Shown: positions 33,705-42,829 of the stretch, in pieces
Layout: each line of letters begins with the position of its first letter
How positions within the stretch are numbered: position 1 is the stretch's first letter
DNA from: Pseudomonas shirazensis
GTDB taxonomy: Bacteria; Pseudomonadota; Gammaproteobacteria; Pseudomonadales; Pseudomonadaceae
Reading direction: 5' to 3'
Length of the DNA stretch: 64,000 nucleotides
NCBI RefSeq assembly: GCF_014268785.2
Contig: NZ_JABWRD020000003.1
Location: 744,001-808,000, forward strand
Made by a program: the position numbers and the translations under genes
The notes under the pieces: generated by a model
What the model saw: the letters and a program-made list of their open reading frames with translations, nothing else
The model's database searches: none
Told to the model about the DNA's origin: nothing

Positions 33705-34529
33705 TCAGAGCGGTCGTAACAGGCCAAAGCGCTTGCGCAGGATGCTGTCGAGCAAACGTCGCGGCAGCAGCCACGCCAACAGTGGCAGCGCCCGGCTGCC
33801 GTTGCCCAGCCGCACCAGGGCCGGCACCGGTGACTTGCCCGCTGCCGCCAGCACGCCTTGGGCGAACTCGGCGGTTGGCGTTGGCTTGTCCTGCGAGGCG
33901 CGGGCTCGCGCGCGGATGTGCTCGCGCAGCGGCCACCACGGTGAATCCGCCGCTATCAGGTGTTCAGCCTGCTGCTGGGCGTTGCTGGCAAATTGCGAAG
34001 CGATGGCGCCGGGCTGGACTTCCATCACGCGAATGCCAAACGGCGCCAGCTCCAGGCGCAGCGCGGTGTTCAGCGCGTGCACGGCGGCCTTGGACGCGCA
34101 ATAAGTACCGGCGAATGGCGTCACCAGCACGCCAGAGACGCTACCGATGTTGATCACCAGGCCGCGATTACGCCGCAGCAGCGGGAACAGCGTGCGAGTT
34201 ACCCCGACCAGCGCGAACACGTTGGTTTCGAATTGCTCGCGTAACCCATCGACACCGCCATCGAGCACAGGGCCCATGGCGCCGTAGCCGGCATTGTTGA
34301 TGAGGATATCGAGGCCGCCATGGCTGGCTTGCAGCTCATCTGTGAGGCGTGTCAGCTCGGCGCTGTCATTGACGTCCAACTGTCGCGCGGTAAAGCCCGC
34401 TGCAGCCAGTTGGGCAACGGCTTCGGGCTTGCGCGCGGTGGCCCAGACCTCATGACCGGCATCACGAAAGGCATCGGCAAGGGCGCGGCCGATGCCGCTG
34501 GAGCAACCGGTGATCAGGACTGTGGGCAT
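33705..34529 (-). CDS. Short-chain dehydrogenase/reductase
   Basis: A 274-residue classical SDR: TGCSSGIGRALA cofactor motif at residues 7-18, NNAG (about 80-83), catalytic S (NIGSVSGVLVTPFAG) and the YCASK active-site motif. An extended C-terminal part ends in a basic LRKRFGLLRPL stretch. Substrate unknown. I used the MPTVLITG start, because the extra 12 codons upstream lack a ribosome-binding site. Short hydrophobic or amphipathic C-terminal sequence (LPLLAWLLPRRLL) might associate it with membrane. No operon partner is evident. Confidence 0.85.
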   Translation of the reverse strand: MPTVLITGCSSGIGRALADAFRDAGHEVWATARKPEAVAQLAAAGFTARQLDVNDSAELTRLTDELQASHGGLDILINNAGYGAMGPVLDGGVDGLREQFETNVFALVGVTRTLFPLLRRNRGLVINIGSVSGVLVTPFAGTYCASKAAVHALNTALRLELAPFGIRVMEVQPGAIASQFASNAQQQAEHLIAADSPWWPLREHIRARARASQDKPTPTAEFAQGVLAAAGKSPVPALVRLGNGSRALPLLAWLLPRRLLDSILRKRFGLLRPL

Positions 34530-34588
34530 GGCGGGGCCTGTGGGCTGTGCAAGGTGCTCGATCATACCCCAGACAAATCAGCCTGCGG

Positions 34589-35053
34589 CTAGTTGGCAAA
34601 CGAGCCTTGCAGGCGTTCGGCACGAAACTCCAGGGTTTGCGCGCGGTAGCCGGAGCGCAACGGCGGCAGTGGCAGGCAGTCGTTCCACTCGGCGCCTGGC
34701 TGCAGGTCGCCGGGGCCGCGATAGCGCGGCGTGCTGTAGGTGTTTTCGGCGAGGTTGACCGTGTCGCCGGGGGCGTAGGCGCCGACCTGCCAGCGCAGTT
34801 CGGTGAGCGGCACGCTGTTGGCGTTTTTCATGCTCACGCGCAGGCTGCGGTCGGCTGGGCACAGTTCAGGGGCGTATTGCAGGCGCAGGTCGAGGCGGGC
34901 CAGTTGGTTGGATTCGCGAGTGTCTTGCCAGGCAACCCAGAGGGCGATCAAACCGAGGCCGAGCACAGCAGCAAGGGAAATCGGCAGAGCCTTGGCCGGG
35001 TAGCGAATGAGCAGAACCAGCCAGGTCAGGATAAGCAGAGCGCCGATGATCAT
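34589..35053 (-). CDS. Small membrane-anchored protein of unknown function
   Basis: I do not recognise the family. The 154-residue product starts with two hydrophobic segments (about 2-20 and 25-45: IIGALLILTWLVLLI and LPISLAAVLGLGLIALWVAW), followed by a soluble C-terminal part with a beta-rich pattern and two cysteines (ELCPAD and EWNDCLPLP) that could form a disulphide if periplasmic. The start is uncertain. ATG at 35053 is chosen because it puts the first helix at the N-terminus, but ATG at 35089 is possible and neither has a good ribosome-binding site. The gene precedes a REP pair next to the alginate operon end. Confidence 0.6.
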   Translation of the reverse strand: MIIGALLILTWLVLLIRYPAKALPISLAAVLGLGLIALWVAWQDTRESNQLARLDLRLQYAPELCPADRSLRVSMKNANSVPLTELRWQVGAYAPGDTVNLAENTYSTPRYRGPGDLQPGAEWNDCLPLPPLRSGYRAQTLEFRAERLQGSFAN

Positions 35054-35145
35054 GGGGAGGGCAAGCCTTGGGTGTGCGGGTTGGCACATCCTAGCTGAAA
35101 TAGTGGTGGGGATGAAAAGCGGTGTGACATGGACGACACGGTCGC

Positions 35146-35264
35146 GTGTAGGAGCGGCCTTGTGTCGCGAAAGGGCTGCGTAGCGGCCCCGCATTTTCAG
35201 CTTCGCCGCTGACATTGCCGGGCCAGCTACGCTGGCCTTTCGCGACACAAGGCCGCTCCTACAC
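35146..35264. repeat. REP inverted pair with perfect 29-bp arms downstream of algA
   Basis: Positions 35146-35174 and 35236-35264 are exact reverse complements (29 bp, beginning GTGTAGGAGCGGCCTTGTGT), separated by 61 bp containing CATTTTCAGCTTCGCCGCTG. The pair lies 22 bp beyond the algA stop, so it probably serves as 3' boundary or RNA stabiliser of the alginate transcript. A related spacer sequence occurs in the pair near 58.3 kb, so it is a whole two-armed element that is repeated, and not just single arms. Confidence 0.88.
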
Positions 35265-35286
35265 GGACCGTGTATGGCTGGGAGGA

Positions 35287-36741
35287 TTACTGGGCGATGG
35301 TTTTCACCGAAATGCCGCGCTCGATCGGCGTGGCGCTGCGGCCGTAGACGTCTTCGAAGCGTTCGATGTCGTCTTCACCCAGGTAGCTGCCGGACTGCAC
35401 TTCGATGATTTCCAGCGGGATCTTGCCCGGGTTGCGCAAGCGGTGCACCGAGGCGATCGGGATGTAGGTCGATTGGTTTTCGGTGAGCAGGAACACGTTC
35501 TCGTCACAGGTCACTTCAGCCGTGCCCGATACCACGATCCAATGCTCGGCGCGGTGGTGGTGCATCTGCAGCGACAGGCTGGCGCCGGGCTTGACGGTGA
35601 TGTGCTTGACCTGGAAGCGGCCGCCCATGTCCACCGAGTCGTACGAGCCCCATGGGCGATACACCTCAAGATGGTTCTGGGTCTCGCTGCGGCCTTGCTT
35701 GTCGAGGGTGTTGACCATCTGCTTGACGCCCTGGACCTTGTCTTTGTGGGCAATCATCATGGCGTCCTTGGTCTCGACCACGACGATGTTCTCAAGACCG
35801 ATCACCGAGACCAGCTTGCCGTTGCCGTGGATCATGCAGTTGTGGCTGTCCTGCACCACCACGTCGCCTTTGGTGACATTGCCGTTGGCGTCTTTCTCGT
35901 GCACATCCCACAGCGACGACCAGCAGCCGACGTCGCTCCAGCCTGCGGTCAGTGGCACCACGCAGGCGCGCTGGGTCTTTTCCATCACGGCGTAGTCGAT
36001 CGAGTTGTCCGGGCAGCAGGCGAAGGTGGCTTCGTCGATGCTCAGGTAGTCGCCGTCTTCTTCGCTGCGCTCGAGTGCCAGCAGGCAGGTGTCGTAGATA
36101 TCCGGATCGTGTTTTTTCAGCTCTTCGAGGAAGCGGCTGGCGCGGAACAGGAACATGCCGCTGTTCCAGAAGTAGCCGCCGCTGCGGACGAACTCGGTGG
36201 CGCGTTTTTCGTCAGGCTTTTCGACAAACTGCGCAACCCGGGCGACGCCTTCCGGCAGCAGGGCATCCTGGCTGGAACGGATGTAGCCGTAGCCGGTTTC
36301 CGGTTTGGTTGCCGGCACGCCGAACAGCACCATCTCGCCACGCTCGGCCGCCACGGTGGCCAGGGCGAGGGCACGTTGCAGGGCCTTCTGGTCATCGATC
36401 ACATGGTCAGCCGGCAGCACCAGCATAAGCTCGTCGCTGCCTTCATTGACCAGTTTCATCGCGGTGATGGCCACGGCCGGCGCGGTGTTGCGGCCAAACG
36501 GCTCCATCAGGATCGCCTGGGTCTGCAGGTTCAGTGCAGTCAGCTGCTCGTTGACGATGAACTTGTGGTCCTTGTTGCAGACCACGATCGGCGCTTGCAT
36601 GCCTTCGAACACCAGGCGCTCGAGGGTTTGCTGGAACAGCGTGTGCTCACCGGTCAGGGCGAGGAACTGCTTGGGGAACTGTTTACGCGACAAAGGCCAC
36701 AGACGCGAGCCGCTACCACCAGAAAGGATTACCGGAATCAT
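35287..36741 (-). CDS. algA: Bifunctional phosphomannose isomerase / GDP-mannose pyrophosphorylase
   Basis: AlgA makes mannose-6-phosphate from fructose-6-phosphate and later GDP-mannose from mannose-1-phosphate, the first and third steps of alginate precursor synthesis. The 484-residue protein has the N-terminal nucleotidyltransferase domain (GGSGSRLWPLSRKQFPKQF at residues 9-27; FVEKPD near 175) and a C-terminal cupin isomerase domain (QMHHHRAEHWIVVSGTAEV). The ATG giving MIPVILSG has TTTGGAGAA upstream. It is the promoter-distal gene of the alginate operon, 32 bp after algF. Confidence 0.96.
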   Translation of the reverse strand: MIPVILSGGSGSRLWPLSRKQFPKQFLALTGEHTLFQQTLERLVFEGMQAPIVVCNKDHKFIVNEQLTALNLQTQAILMEPFGRNTAPAVAITAMKLVNEGSDELMLVLPADHVIDDQKALQRALALATVAAERGEMVLFGVPATKPETGYGYIRSSQDALLPEGVARVAQFVEKPDEKRATEFVRSGGYFWNSGMFLFRASRFLEELKKHDPDIYDTCLLALERSEEDGDYLSIDEATFACCPDNSIDYAVMEKTQRACVVPLTAGWSDVGCWSSLWDVHEKDANGNVTKGDVVVQDSHNCMIHGNGKLVSVIGLENIVVVETKDAMMIAHKDKVQGVKQMVNTLDKQGRSETQNHLEVYRPWGSYDSVDMGGRFQVKHITVKPGASLSLQMHHHRAEHWIVVSGTAEVTCDENVFLLTENQSTYIPIASVHRLRNPGKIPLEIIEVQSGSYLGEDDIERFEDVYGRSATPIERGISVKTIAQ

Positions 36742-36773
36742 GATGTTTCTCCAAAGGTTGATAGAGGCAGAAA

Positions 36774-37421
36774 TCAGTTGGTCGAGACAGGACGGGTTAC
36801 CCACACCGGGGCCAGGCTGCTGCCGGAGCCGGTGACGTACAGCACGGCGGCTTCACCGCGTTCCAGCGCGACAGGTTTGATGTCGCTGACTTTCTTGTCG
36901 CCTTGGTACAGGGCCAGGTTGACCTTTACCGGATTGATCTCGCGCTCGCCGCGCGCATGGGCGGCTACCGGCTTGACCACTTCGGTCTTGCCGTCGGCGG
37001 TTTTCAGGGTCAGCGCCTGGTCGGTGAGGTTCTGCACCCGCACCAATGCCTTTTGCTTGTTCTTGAACGGTGGCTCTTCGATCAGTTGCGGGCTGCCGCT
37101 GGCGTTGTTGACCAGGGTGTAATACTTGTCCGAGGCGAGCTTCACCGGCACCGACTTGCCACCGACCTGGGCGCTGTAGTCGCCGCCCGGGAGGAAGCTG
37201 AAGTCACTGCTGGACTGCGCGCCGACCTGCTTGATCTGGGTGTTGCCGACACTGGCGGCAGTCGGTGCGCTGCTGGCGTTGTACAGGCGCACGAAGCTTG
37301 AGCCTTTCGGTGCGCTTGGGCCGTACAGTGCGGCGTCGGCGCCGGCGAAGGCTTGCAGCGAGGCCAGCGACAGGCCCGCAGCGAGGGTGAAGACTTTGGC
37401 AAAAGATGGCTTGATGGACAT
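36774..37421 (-). CDS. algF: Alginate O-acetylation protein AlgF
   Basis: A 215-residue periplasmic protein with a cleavable signal peptide (about 1-27, ending LQAFAGA) and a two-domain beta-sandwich type sequence without catalytic motifs. AlgF is needed, with AlgI, AlgJ and AlgX, to acetylate mannuronate residues and is thought to relay between the membrane and periplasmic parts of the acetylation machinery. It lies 17 bp after algJ and directly before algA, as in other pseudomonads. GAGAGG precedes its ATG. Confidence 0.93.
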   Translation of the reverse strand: MSIKPSFAKVFTLAAGLSLASLQAFAGADAALYGPSAPKGSSFVRLYNASSAPTAASVGNTQIKQVGAQSSSDFSFLPGGDYSAQVGGKSVPVKLASDKYYTLVNNASGSPQLIEEPPFKNKQKALVRVQNLTDQALTLKTADGKTEVVKPVAAHARGEREINPVKVNLALYQGDKKVSDIKPVALERGEAAVLYVTGSGSSLAPVWVTRPVSTN

Positions 37422-37438
37422 GTGCGTGTTCCTCTCTT

Positions 37439-38596
37439 TCAGTGTTCCGTCCGATTGGACGACAGGGCCAGGTTTTCTTCGGATTTACGGGTGTTCTTCA
37501 ATTGCGCGATCCACTGCGGGTCGAACCCGCTGAGGTCGTTTTTCATCGGCAGGTAGCGTTCCGGGAATTCCCACACCACCACTTGCGGCGGGGCATCCCT
37601 GAAGGCGTCGCTTTGCAGGTACTTGAGCATCGGCAGCAACGGCCCATGGCCGTCTTCGGCGTAGTTGGCGACATCGCTGTGCAGCGCCTGCTGCAGCGCG
37701 CCGAGGAAATTCCAGTGCGGGTTGGCGCTGTAGCTGGTGCCAACCAGCGCCACCGGGATCTGGCTGTCGGCGAACAGCGCGTCACCGCTGTCGGCGTTGC
37801 CGGCAGCTGGGCGGGTAGTGCGTTTTTGCAGGTTGTCCGGCGCTGGCAGCAACTCGCTGAACAGCGGGTCGAGCGGCAGGAAGTTGGTCAGGTCGCCTTT
37901 GTACGGCGCACTGCTGCCAGCGTCGGTGACGTAGGCCTGCGGCTCGGCTTGCAACAGCTTCTGCCGGGAGACGGCTTCGGCCACGGTCTGCGCTGCTACC
38001 TCGGCGCCCAGCGGTGTCCAGTGCGTGTCGGTGCGCAGGAACACCTGGCCGCGGGCCTTGGCCTGCTCCATTGGTGCTTGCAGGTCAGGTGCAAATACGT
38101 TGGCCTGGCGCGCCTGGGCATGGAACTGGTTGAACAGGTCGCCATGCAGGCTGGCCGGCTGCTCTTCGCCGAGGTACTCGGAGTAGATTCGCGCCTTGGC
38201 CGGGATGATCGCCAGCACCAGCTGCACGCCCTGGCGTTGCAGGGTGTCGCGCACGCCGCGGATCAGCGCCAGGTTGTCCTGCATCAACTGGTCAGCACCG
38301 GCGGTGGGTTTGAACTCTTCGTCGCTGAACAGCCATTGCTCGCGGCCCAGCACCACGCCGGGGCGGCCTTCGTTGAACAGCTTGTAGTCCAGTGCGGCCC
38401 ACAGGTTGGTGCTCAGGCGCTTGATCGGGAACTGCTCGTCGTAATGGGTCTCGGCGGCTTTGGCCAGCTTGCCGTTGAGCACCGTCATCTGCTCGGTGCG
38501 CTGGAAGCTTGAAGCGCCGCTCAGCGACCACACGCCAAGGCCGGTGAGCAGGCCAAGGAAGGTCAGCGAGTAGGTGATGCGAAGTGTCCGGGTCAT
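37439..38596 (-). CDS. algJ: Alginate O-acetyltransferase AlgJ
   Basis: A 385-residue periplasmic, membrane-anchored SGNH-like acetyltransferase (helix at about 8-26). The catalytic residues known from P. aeruginosa are at identical positions: D190 and H192 in RTDTHWTPLG and S288 in VALVGTSYS. AlgJ takes acetyl groups passed by AlgI; final transfer to the polymer is mostly by AlgX. It starts 13 bp after the algI stop. The full-length match suggests an active enzyme. Confidence 0.95.
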   Translation of the reverse strand: MTRTLRITYSLTFLGLLTGLGVWSLSGASSFQRTEQMTVLNGKLAKAAETHYDEQFPIKRLSTNLWAALDYKLFNEGRPGVVLGREQWLFSDEEFKPTAGADQLMQDNLALIRGVRDTLQRQGVQLVLAIIPAKARIYSEYLGEEQPASLHGDLFNQFHAQARQANVFAPDLQAPMEQAKARGQVFLRTDTHWTPLGAEVAAQTVAEAVSRQKLLQAEPQAYVTDAGSSAPYKGDLTNFLPLDPLFSELLPAPDNLQKRTTRPAAGNADSGDALFADSQIPVALVGTSYSANPHWNFLGALQQALHSDVANYAEDGHGPLLPMLKYLQSDAFRDAPPQVVVWEFPERYLPMKNDLSGFDPQWIAQLKNTRKSEENLALSSNRTEH

Positions 38597-38609
38597 GGTC
38601 GTCCGTGCC

Positions 38610-40067
38610 TCAGAACTGGAAGTAGAGGAATGGCGAATAGCTTTGCGCCGAGAGTTTCAGCACCGAGGCAACGAACAGCAGCAGCACCAGCACGCGGGCC
38701 ATGACCCGGCTCCAGTCCAGGCCGATCGAGCCGTCGCTGTTGATCTGTACCGGGATTGCCTTGGGCGTTGGCTTGGCATTGCGGTAGAAGTCGCGCAGGC
38801 CGAAGAACGCAAGCGTTGCGTAGGCGATGAACATGGTTGCCACCTGCAGGCCGGTGAGGTTGGCGCGGTTGAGTTCCGACAGCTGCCATTGGCCGAAGCT
38901 GAACATGGCGGCGTACATGCGCCCGGCCACGTCGAGGTTCTCCGAGCGGAACATCACCCAGCCGGTCACCACCAGCAGGAAGGTGAACGCCCACTTGATC
39001 GGGTTGAAGCGCTGCGGGTTGGTGTCCAGGCCCAGCGCACGTTCGATCGCAAGCCAGATGCCGTGCCAGGCGCCCCAGAGGATGTAGGTGATGTTGGCGC
39101 CGTGCCACAGGCCGCCGAGCAACATGGTCAGGAACAGGTTGCGGTAGGTGTTGAAGGTGCCTTTGCGGTTGCCGCCCAGGGTGATGTACAGGTAGTCGCG
39201 CAGCCAGGTCGACAGGCTGATGTGCCAGCGCCGCCAGAACTCGGTGATCGACTGGCTGATGTACGGCTGCTTGAAGTTCTCCATGAAGCGAAAGCCCATC
39301 ATCAAACCGAGGCCGATGGCCATGTCGCTGTAGCCGGAGAAGTCGAAGTACAGCTGCGCGGTGTAGGCCAGGGCGCCGAGCCAGGCGTCACCGGTGGTGG
39401 GGTTTTCCAGGGCGAAGCAATGGTCGGCAACCACCGCCAGGGTGTCGGCGATGAACACCTTCTTGATGAAGCCCTGCATGAAGCGGGTGCAGCCTTCGGA
39501 GAACTTGTCGAGGGTGTGAGTGCGGTTGTTGAACTGGTCGACCAGGTCCTTGAAGCGCAGTACGGGGCCGGCGATCAAGTGCGGGAAGATCGCCACGAAC
39601 GCTGCAAAGTCGATCAGGTTGCGAGTCGCCGGGGTATCACCGCGGTACACGTCGATGATGTAGCTGATCGACTCGAAGATGTAGAACGAGATGCCGATCG
39701 GCAGCAACACGTGAGTGATGATGAACGGCTCGAAACCGAACGAGGTGATGATTGCGTTGAGGCTGTCGACGCCGAAGTTGGCGTACTTGAAGTAGCCGAG
39801 AATGGCCAGGTCGACACCTACGCCGAGCAGCAGCCAGCGTTGTGCGGGTTTGGTGCGCACGCCTGCGGCGCCGACTTTGAGGCCGATCCAGTAGTTCCAC
39901 AGGGTCACGCCGGCGAACAGGGCGAGGAAGTCGACCCGCCACCAGGCGTAGAAGATGTAGCTGGCGACCAGCAGCAGCAGGTTGCGATAGCGTTGCCCGC
40001 TCAAGTAGTACAAGCCGAGGAAGATCGGCAGGAACAGGAACAGGAACACATTTGACGAGAAGACCAT
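38610..40067 (-). CDS. algI: Alginate O-acetyltransferase AlgI (MBOAT)
   Basis: A 485-residue inner-membrane MBOAT protein with about a dozen hydrophobic helices. It brings acetyl groups from a cytoplasmic donor across the membrane for alginate acetylation. The essential histidine is conserved as H322 in MLLGGLWHGANITYILWG, the same number as in P. aeruginosa. The ATG has AGGAG about 8 bp upstream. The gene begins only after a 181-bp intergenic stretch behind algL that is rich in hairpins, an unusual break in this operon. Confidence 0.95.
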   Translation of the reverse strand: MVFSSNVFLFLFLPIFLGLYYLSGQRYRNLLLLVASYIFYAWWRVDFLALFAGVTLWNYWIGLKVGAAGVRTKPAQRWLLLGVGVDLAILGYFKYANFGVDSLNAIITSFGFEPFIITHVLLPIGISFYIFESISYIIDVYRGDTPATRNLIDFAAFVAIFPHLIAGPVLRFKDLVDQFNNRTHTLDKFSEGCTRFMQGFIKKVFIADTLAVVADHCFALENPTTGDAWLGALAYTAQLYFDFSGYSDMAIGLGLMMGFRFMENFKQPYISQSITEFWRRWHISLSTWLRDYLYITLGGNRKGTFNTYRNLFLTMLLGGLWHGANITYILWGAWHGIWLAIERALGLDTNPQRFNPIKWAFTFLLVVTGWVMFRSENLDVAGRMYAAMFSFGQWQLSELNRANLTGLQVATMFIAYATLAFFGLRDFYRNAKPTPKAIPVQINSDGSIGLDWSRVMARVLVLLLFVASVLKLSAQSYSPFLYFQF

Positions 40068-40115
40068 CCTCGTTCTCCTGATGGATGTACGTAGCTGGGG
40101 CAGCAGCCCCCCAAA

Positions 40116-40137
40116 CCCCCCATTTAAAAATGGGGGG
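40116..40137. terminator. GC-capped hairpin between algL and algI
   Basis: CCCCCCATTT-AA-AAATGGGGGG is a perfect 10-bp inverted repeat located 49 bp before the algI start. A second stem, CGAGGGC-GTT-GCCCTCG at 40152-40168, lies just upstream in the direction of transcription. Neither is followed by a convincing T-run on the minus strand, so they may attenuate transcription, pause it or protect RNA ends without being full terminators. Confidence 0.45.
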
Positions 40138-40178
40138 GATTCATGATCTGGCGAGGGCGTTGCCCTCGTTTCGCGACT

Positions 40179-40235
40179 GTAGGAGCGGCCTTGCCGGGGC
40201 GCCGGACCGGTCGCGATGGGCCGCGCAGCGGCCCC
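40179..40235. repeat. Single REP element (variant type) between algL and algI
   Basis: TGTAGGAGCGGCCTTGCCGG begins a REP whose 3' half (GGGGCGCCGGACCGGTCGCG, then ATGGGCCGCGCAGCGGCCCC) differs from the TTGTGTCGCGAAAGGG type seen elsewhere in the window. The same variant half reappears inverted in the element near 58.36-58.40 kb. It ends 13 bp from the algL stop codon. Confidence 0.75.
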
Positions 40236-40248
40236 AATCCAGCCGCCG

Positions 40249-41367
40249 CTATTTCTTCTCGGCCGCCGCCGGGTCATACACCCGGGTCATGTTGCCGCCC
40301 AGGCGGAAACTGTCGAACGGCTGCATGCCATGCTTGCGCGACAGCGTGTCGCCAACGCACTGGTACAGCGCGCACCACGGCTCGAGCCAGGCGTACTTGC
40401 TGTCGACCTTGAGGTCTTTCATGTCCTGTTTTACGCCGGTACGGGCTACGAACTGACGCGGATCACGGGCACCGGCCAGCACCCCTTCGCCGAGGCGCTG
40501 CAGGGCAAAGTTGTTCTCGCTACGCAAGTCGACCCCGTTGACCTTGGCGAAGCTGGCGATCATCGCCAGCGGCGGCAGAGCGTAGTTGTGGTAGGCCAGC
40601 GCGCGCTGGCGGCGCTTGAGCTCGTTAGGCAAAAAGCCCTGCTCGTCGATCTGGTTGGCGCCGACGCGGTATTCCTTCACGGCCCAGTCGAACAGGTCGC
40701 GGCGGTCGGTGGCGACGGCAGTAGCCATCACCGACCAGGCGGCCCAGTAGCTGTGGTTGTTGATCTTCTCCAGCGGCAGGTCGCTCCAGTCCCTGACGGT
40801 CTGTTCGGCCAGGCGGGCGAACCATTTTTCGATGGCTTCGGCTTCGGCCTTGTGCGCCGCCAGCGGCTGCGAATTGGAGAACTTCAAGCGCAGCCAGGAG
40901 CCGCTCATGCTGCCCAGTGCCCATTTGCGCATGGACTTGCCGGTGTGGTTGTAGTCGGTCGAGAGCAAGGCATCGGCCTGCGCCCACTGGCTCAGCCAGC
41001 CAAGCGCGCAATCGAGCTGCGCCGGGCGGCCGTCACGCATGTACTGGCCGACCATCTTGCTGACGCCACGCTCGAGGGTGGTGATGTCTTTGGTCGAGTC
41101 GCGAAAGGCTTTTTCCGAGCGCAGGTTGAGCGTCGAGCGGGCCTTGTCCGAGCCTTCGTACTTGCTGCGAAACTGCAAGGCGCCGGTGTAAGGCTTGGGC
41201 GCCTGTTCACAGCGGAACTTGCCGTCGGTGGTTTTCATCTGCTCGATGCCGGCGTAGTAACCCTGTGGGGGTACCAGCTCGGCCTGCGCAGCGCCGGCAA
41301 ACAGGGCCAGGGCGAGCAGGGCAGGGGCGAGCAGGGCAGGGGCGAAGGTCGTGCGGGGCTTGATCAT
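40249..41367 (-). CDS. algL: Alginate lyase
   Basis: A 372-residue periplasmic polymannuronate lyase that clears stray polymer from the periplasm and may shorten chains. It has a signal peptide (about 1-29), the NNHSYWAAW catalytic motif (N204, H205) and the closing [14 protein letters not shown] segment. The signal peptide contains a 5-residue repeat (LLAPA) encoded by two perfect 15-bp tandem copies at 41310-41339. The start MIKPRTTF is 7 bp after the algX stop with GTGAGG upstream. The frame runs on into algX but that extension is an artefact. Confidence 0.95.
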   Translation of the reverse strand: MIKPRTTFAPALLAPALLALALFAGAAQAELVPPQGYYAGIEQMKTTDGKFRCEQAPKPYTGALQFRSKYEGSDKARSTLNLRSEKAFRDSTKDITTLERGVSKMVGQYMRDGRPAQLDCALGWLSQWAQADALLSTDYNHTGKSMRKWALGSMSGSWLRLKFSNSQPLAAHKAEAEAIEKWFARLAEQTVRDWSDLPLEKINNHSYWAAWSVMATAVATDRRDLFDWAVKEYRVGANQIDEQGFLPNELKRRQRALAYHNYALPPLAMIASFAKVNGVDLRSENNFALQRLGEGVLAGARDPRQFVARTGVKQDMKDLKVDSKYAWLEPWCALYQCVGDTLSRKHGMQPFDSFRLGGNMTRVYDPAAAEKK

Positions 41368-41374
41368 GTGCACC

Positions 41375-42817
41375 TCACTGGCCAGCTTGCGCTGTGTGCG
41401 CAGAGCTGGCGAAGTTGTTGCGTTTGCAGAGCTTGGCTTCGACTTTCTGGGTGCCTTGTTCCGGGCCTTGCAGCTCCAGCGCGAGCAGGTTCTGGCTGGC
41501 CCAGTCTTCGTCTTCACGCAGTTGGAAGACAAAGCGCCCGTCGGTGTCGGAGGTCTCTGGTTTTTCGATCTTGATGTCCTCGTGGCGCCCGTTCAGATAC
41601 CACAGGGTCGCTTGCAGGACCTTGACCGAAGTGTCTTCGAACTTGATGTCCATCTGCAGGTTGCGGTTGACCAGGTCCTTGATCACGCCGCCCTTGCCGT
41701 TGACCATGACTTCGTTGGTGCCGGGCTTGAGCGTGGTGCTGGCGCTCATCTGTGCTGGGCGGTCATCGCAGCCGTTGTCGAGCAGGCCGAGGATCTGCCG
41801 CCAGATGGTTTCCTGGTCGAGGCGATACAGCGGCGAGAATTCCCAGATGAGGATCTTCGGCGGGTGGGTCTTGAACTCTTCGCTGCCCAGGTACTGGATC
41901 ATCGCACCTTCCAGGCCACCGCCCGGGAAGGCGACGTTGAGCACGTCGGCGCCGATGTATTGCTGCAAAAAGCCCGAGAAGTTGTAGTTCTTGCCGCTGT
42001 GGCTGGTGCCGACCAGGGTGATCTCGGCATTGCCGCTGTCGCCGAACAGGTCGTCGTCGCCGGCGGCGCCTTTCGGCTCGGTGGCGAACTGGTCCATGTA
42101 CTGCACCGCGTAGCTGCTGCCGCAGAGCTGGCCGGCGACGTTGTGCAGGGTGCCGGTCTTGCCCATGCGCCCGGACTTGTGGGTTTCGAATTCCTTGCGC
42201 GGGATGTCGGCGAAGGCCGGCATCTGCTGCACGCTCTTGGCGATGATCTTCGCCGCTCGTTCAGCGCCATACGGCGTCCAGTGCTGGTCGCCACGGAAGT
42301 AGAAGTCCTTGCCCTGATCGGCTGCCGCCAGCTGCTCGTTGGTCAGTGGCGACAGGTCAGGCACGGTGTAGCCCATCTTGGCAAAGCGCTTGAGCATGGC
42401 CTGGTAGTTGCCCAGCGCCTTCTGGTAATCGAACGCGGCCTTGTCGGCCGGATTGAGCATGTTGCGGTTCACCAGGCCACGGGTCGGCTGATAGACCATC
42501 ACCAGCTCGATGCCGCGTTTCTTGAAGGCATCGTGTACCTGCTGCAGGCGCTGGTAGCCGGCAGCGCTGGTGCTGAACTCGGTGCGCAGGTCTTCGCGGG
42601 TACGGAACAACCAGTCGCCCTGCGCCTGCACCAGGGTGGTGAAGTTCTGCTGGTAGCGGGTGGTGTAGCGGCTGGCGTCGTGCGCTGCGGGGCACAGCTG
42701 GCAGCATGGCTCGGCGGTGAAGCTCGGCGCCTGGACCTGTTCGGCGCGCACGCCCTGGCTGATCGCCAGCAGGGCGGCAGTCAGGCCGAGCAGTTTCATC
42801 AAAGGTGCAGTGGTCAT
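41375..42817 (-). CDS. algX: Alginate acetyltransferase/scaffold AlgX
   Basis: A 480-residue periplasmic protein: signal peptide (about 1-25), SGNH/AlgJ-like catalytic domain and C-terminal carbohydrate-binding module (from about residue 345). The catalytic triad is visible: D177 and H179 in GDQHWTPYG and S272 in VGTSHSG, each offset by three from P. aeruginosa D174/H176/S269. It acetylates the polymer at the export complex together with AlgK. I prefer the ATG at 42817, with AAGGA 9 bp upstream, over the one at 42826, which lies too close to that sequence. Confidence 0.95.
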   Translation of the reverse strand: MTTAPLMKLLGLTAALLAISQGVRAEQVQAPSFTAEPCCQLCPAAHDASRYTTRYQQNFTTLVQAQGDWLFRTREDLRTEFSTSAAGYQRLQQVHDAFKKRGIELVMVYQPTRGLVNRNMLNPADKAAFDYQKALGNYQAMLKRFAKMGYTVPDLSPLTNEQLAAADQGKDFYFRGDQHWTPYGAERAAKIIAKSVQQMPAFADIPRKEFETHKSGRMGKTGTLHNVAGQLCGSSYAVQYMDQFATEPKGAAGDDDLFGDSGNAEITLVGTSHSGKNYNFSGFLQQYIGADVLNVAFPGGGLEGAMIQYLGSEEFKTHPPKILIWEFSPLYRLDQETIWRQILGLLDNGCDDRPAQMSASTTLKPGTNEVMVNGKGGVIKDLVNRNLQMDIKFEDTSVKVLQATLWYLNGRHEDIKIEKPETSDTDGRFVFQLREDEDWASQNLLALELQGPEQGTQKVEAKLCKRNNFASSAHTAQAGQ

Positions 42818-42829
42818 GGTCAGCATTCC

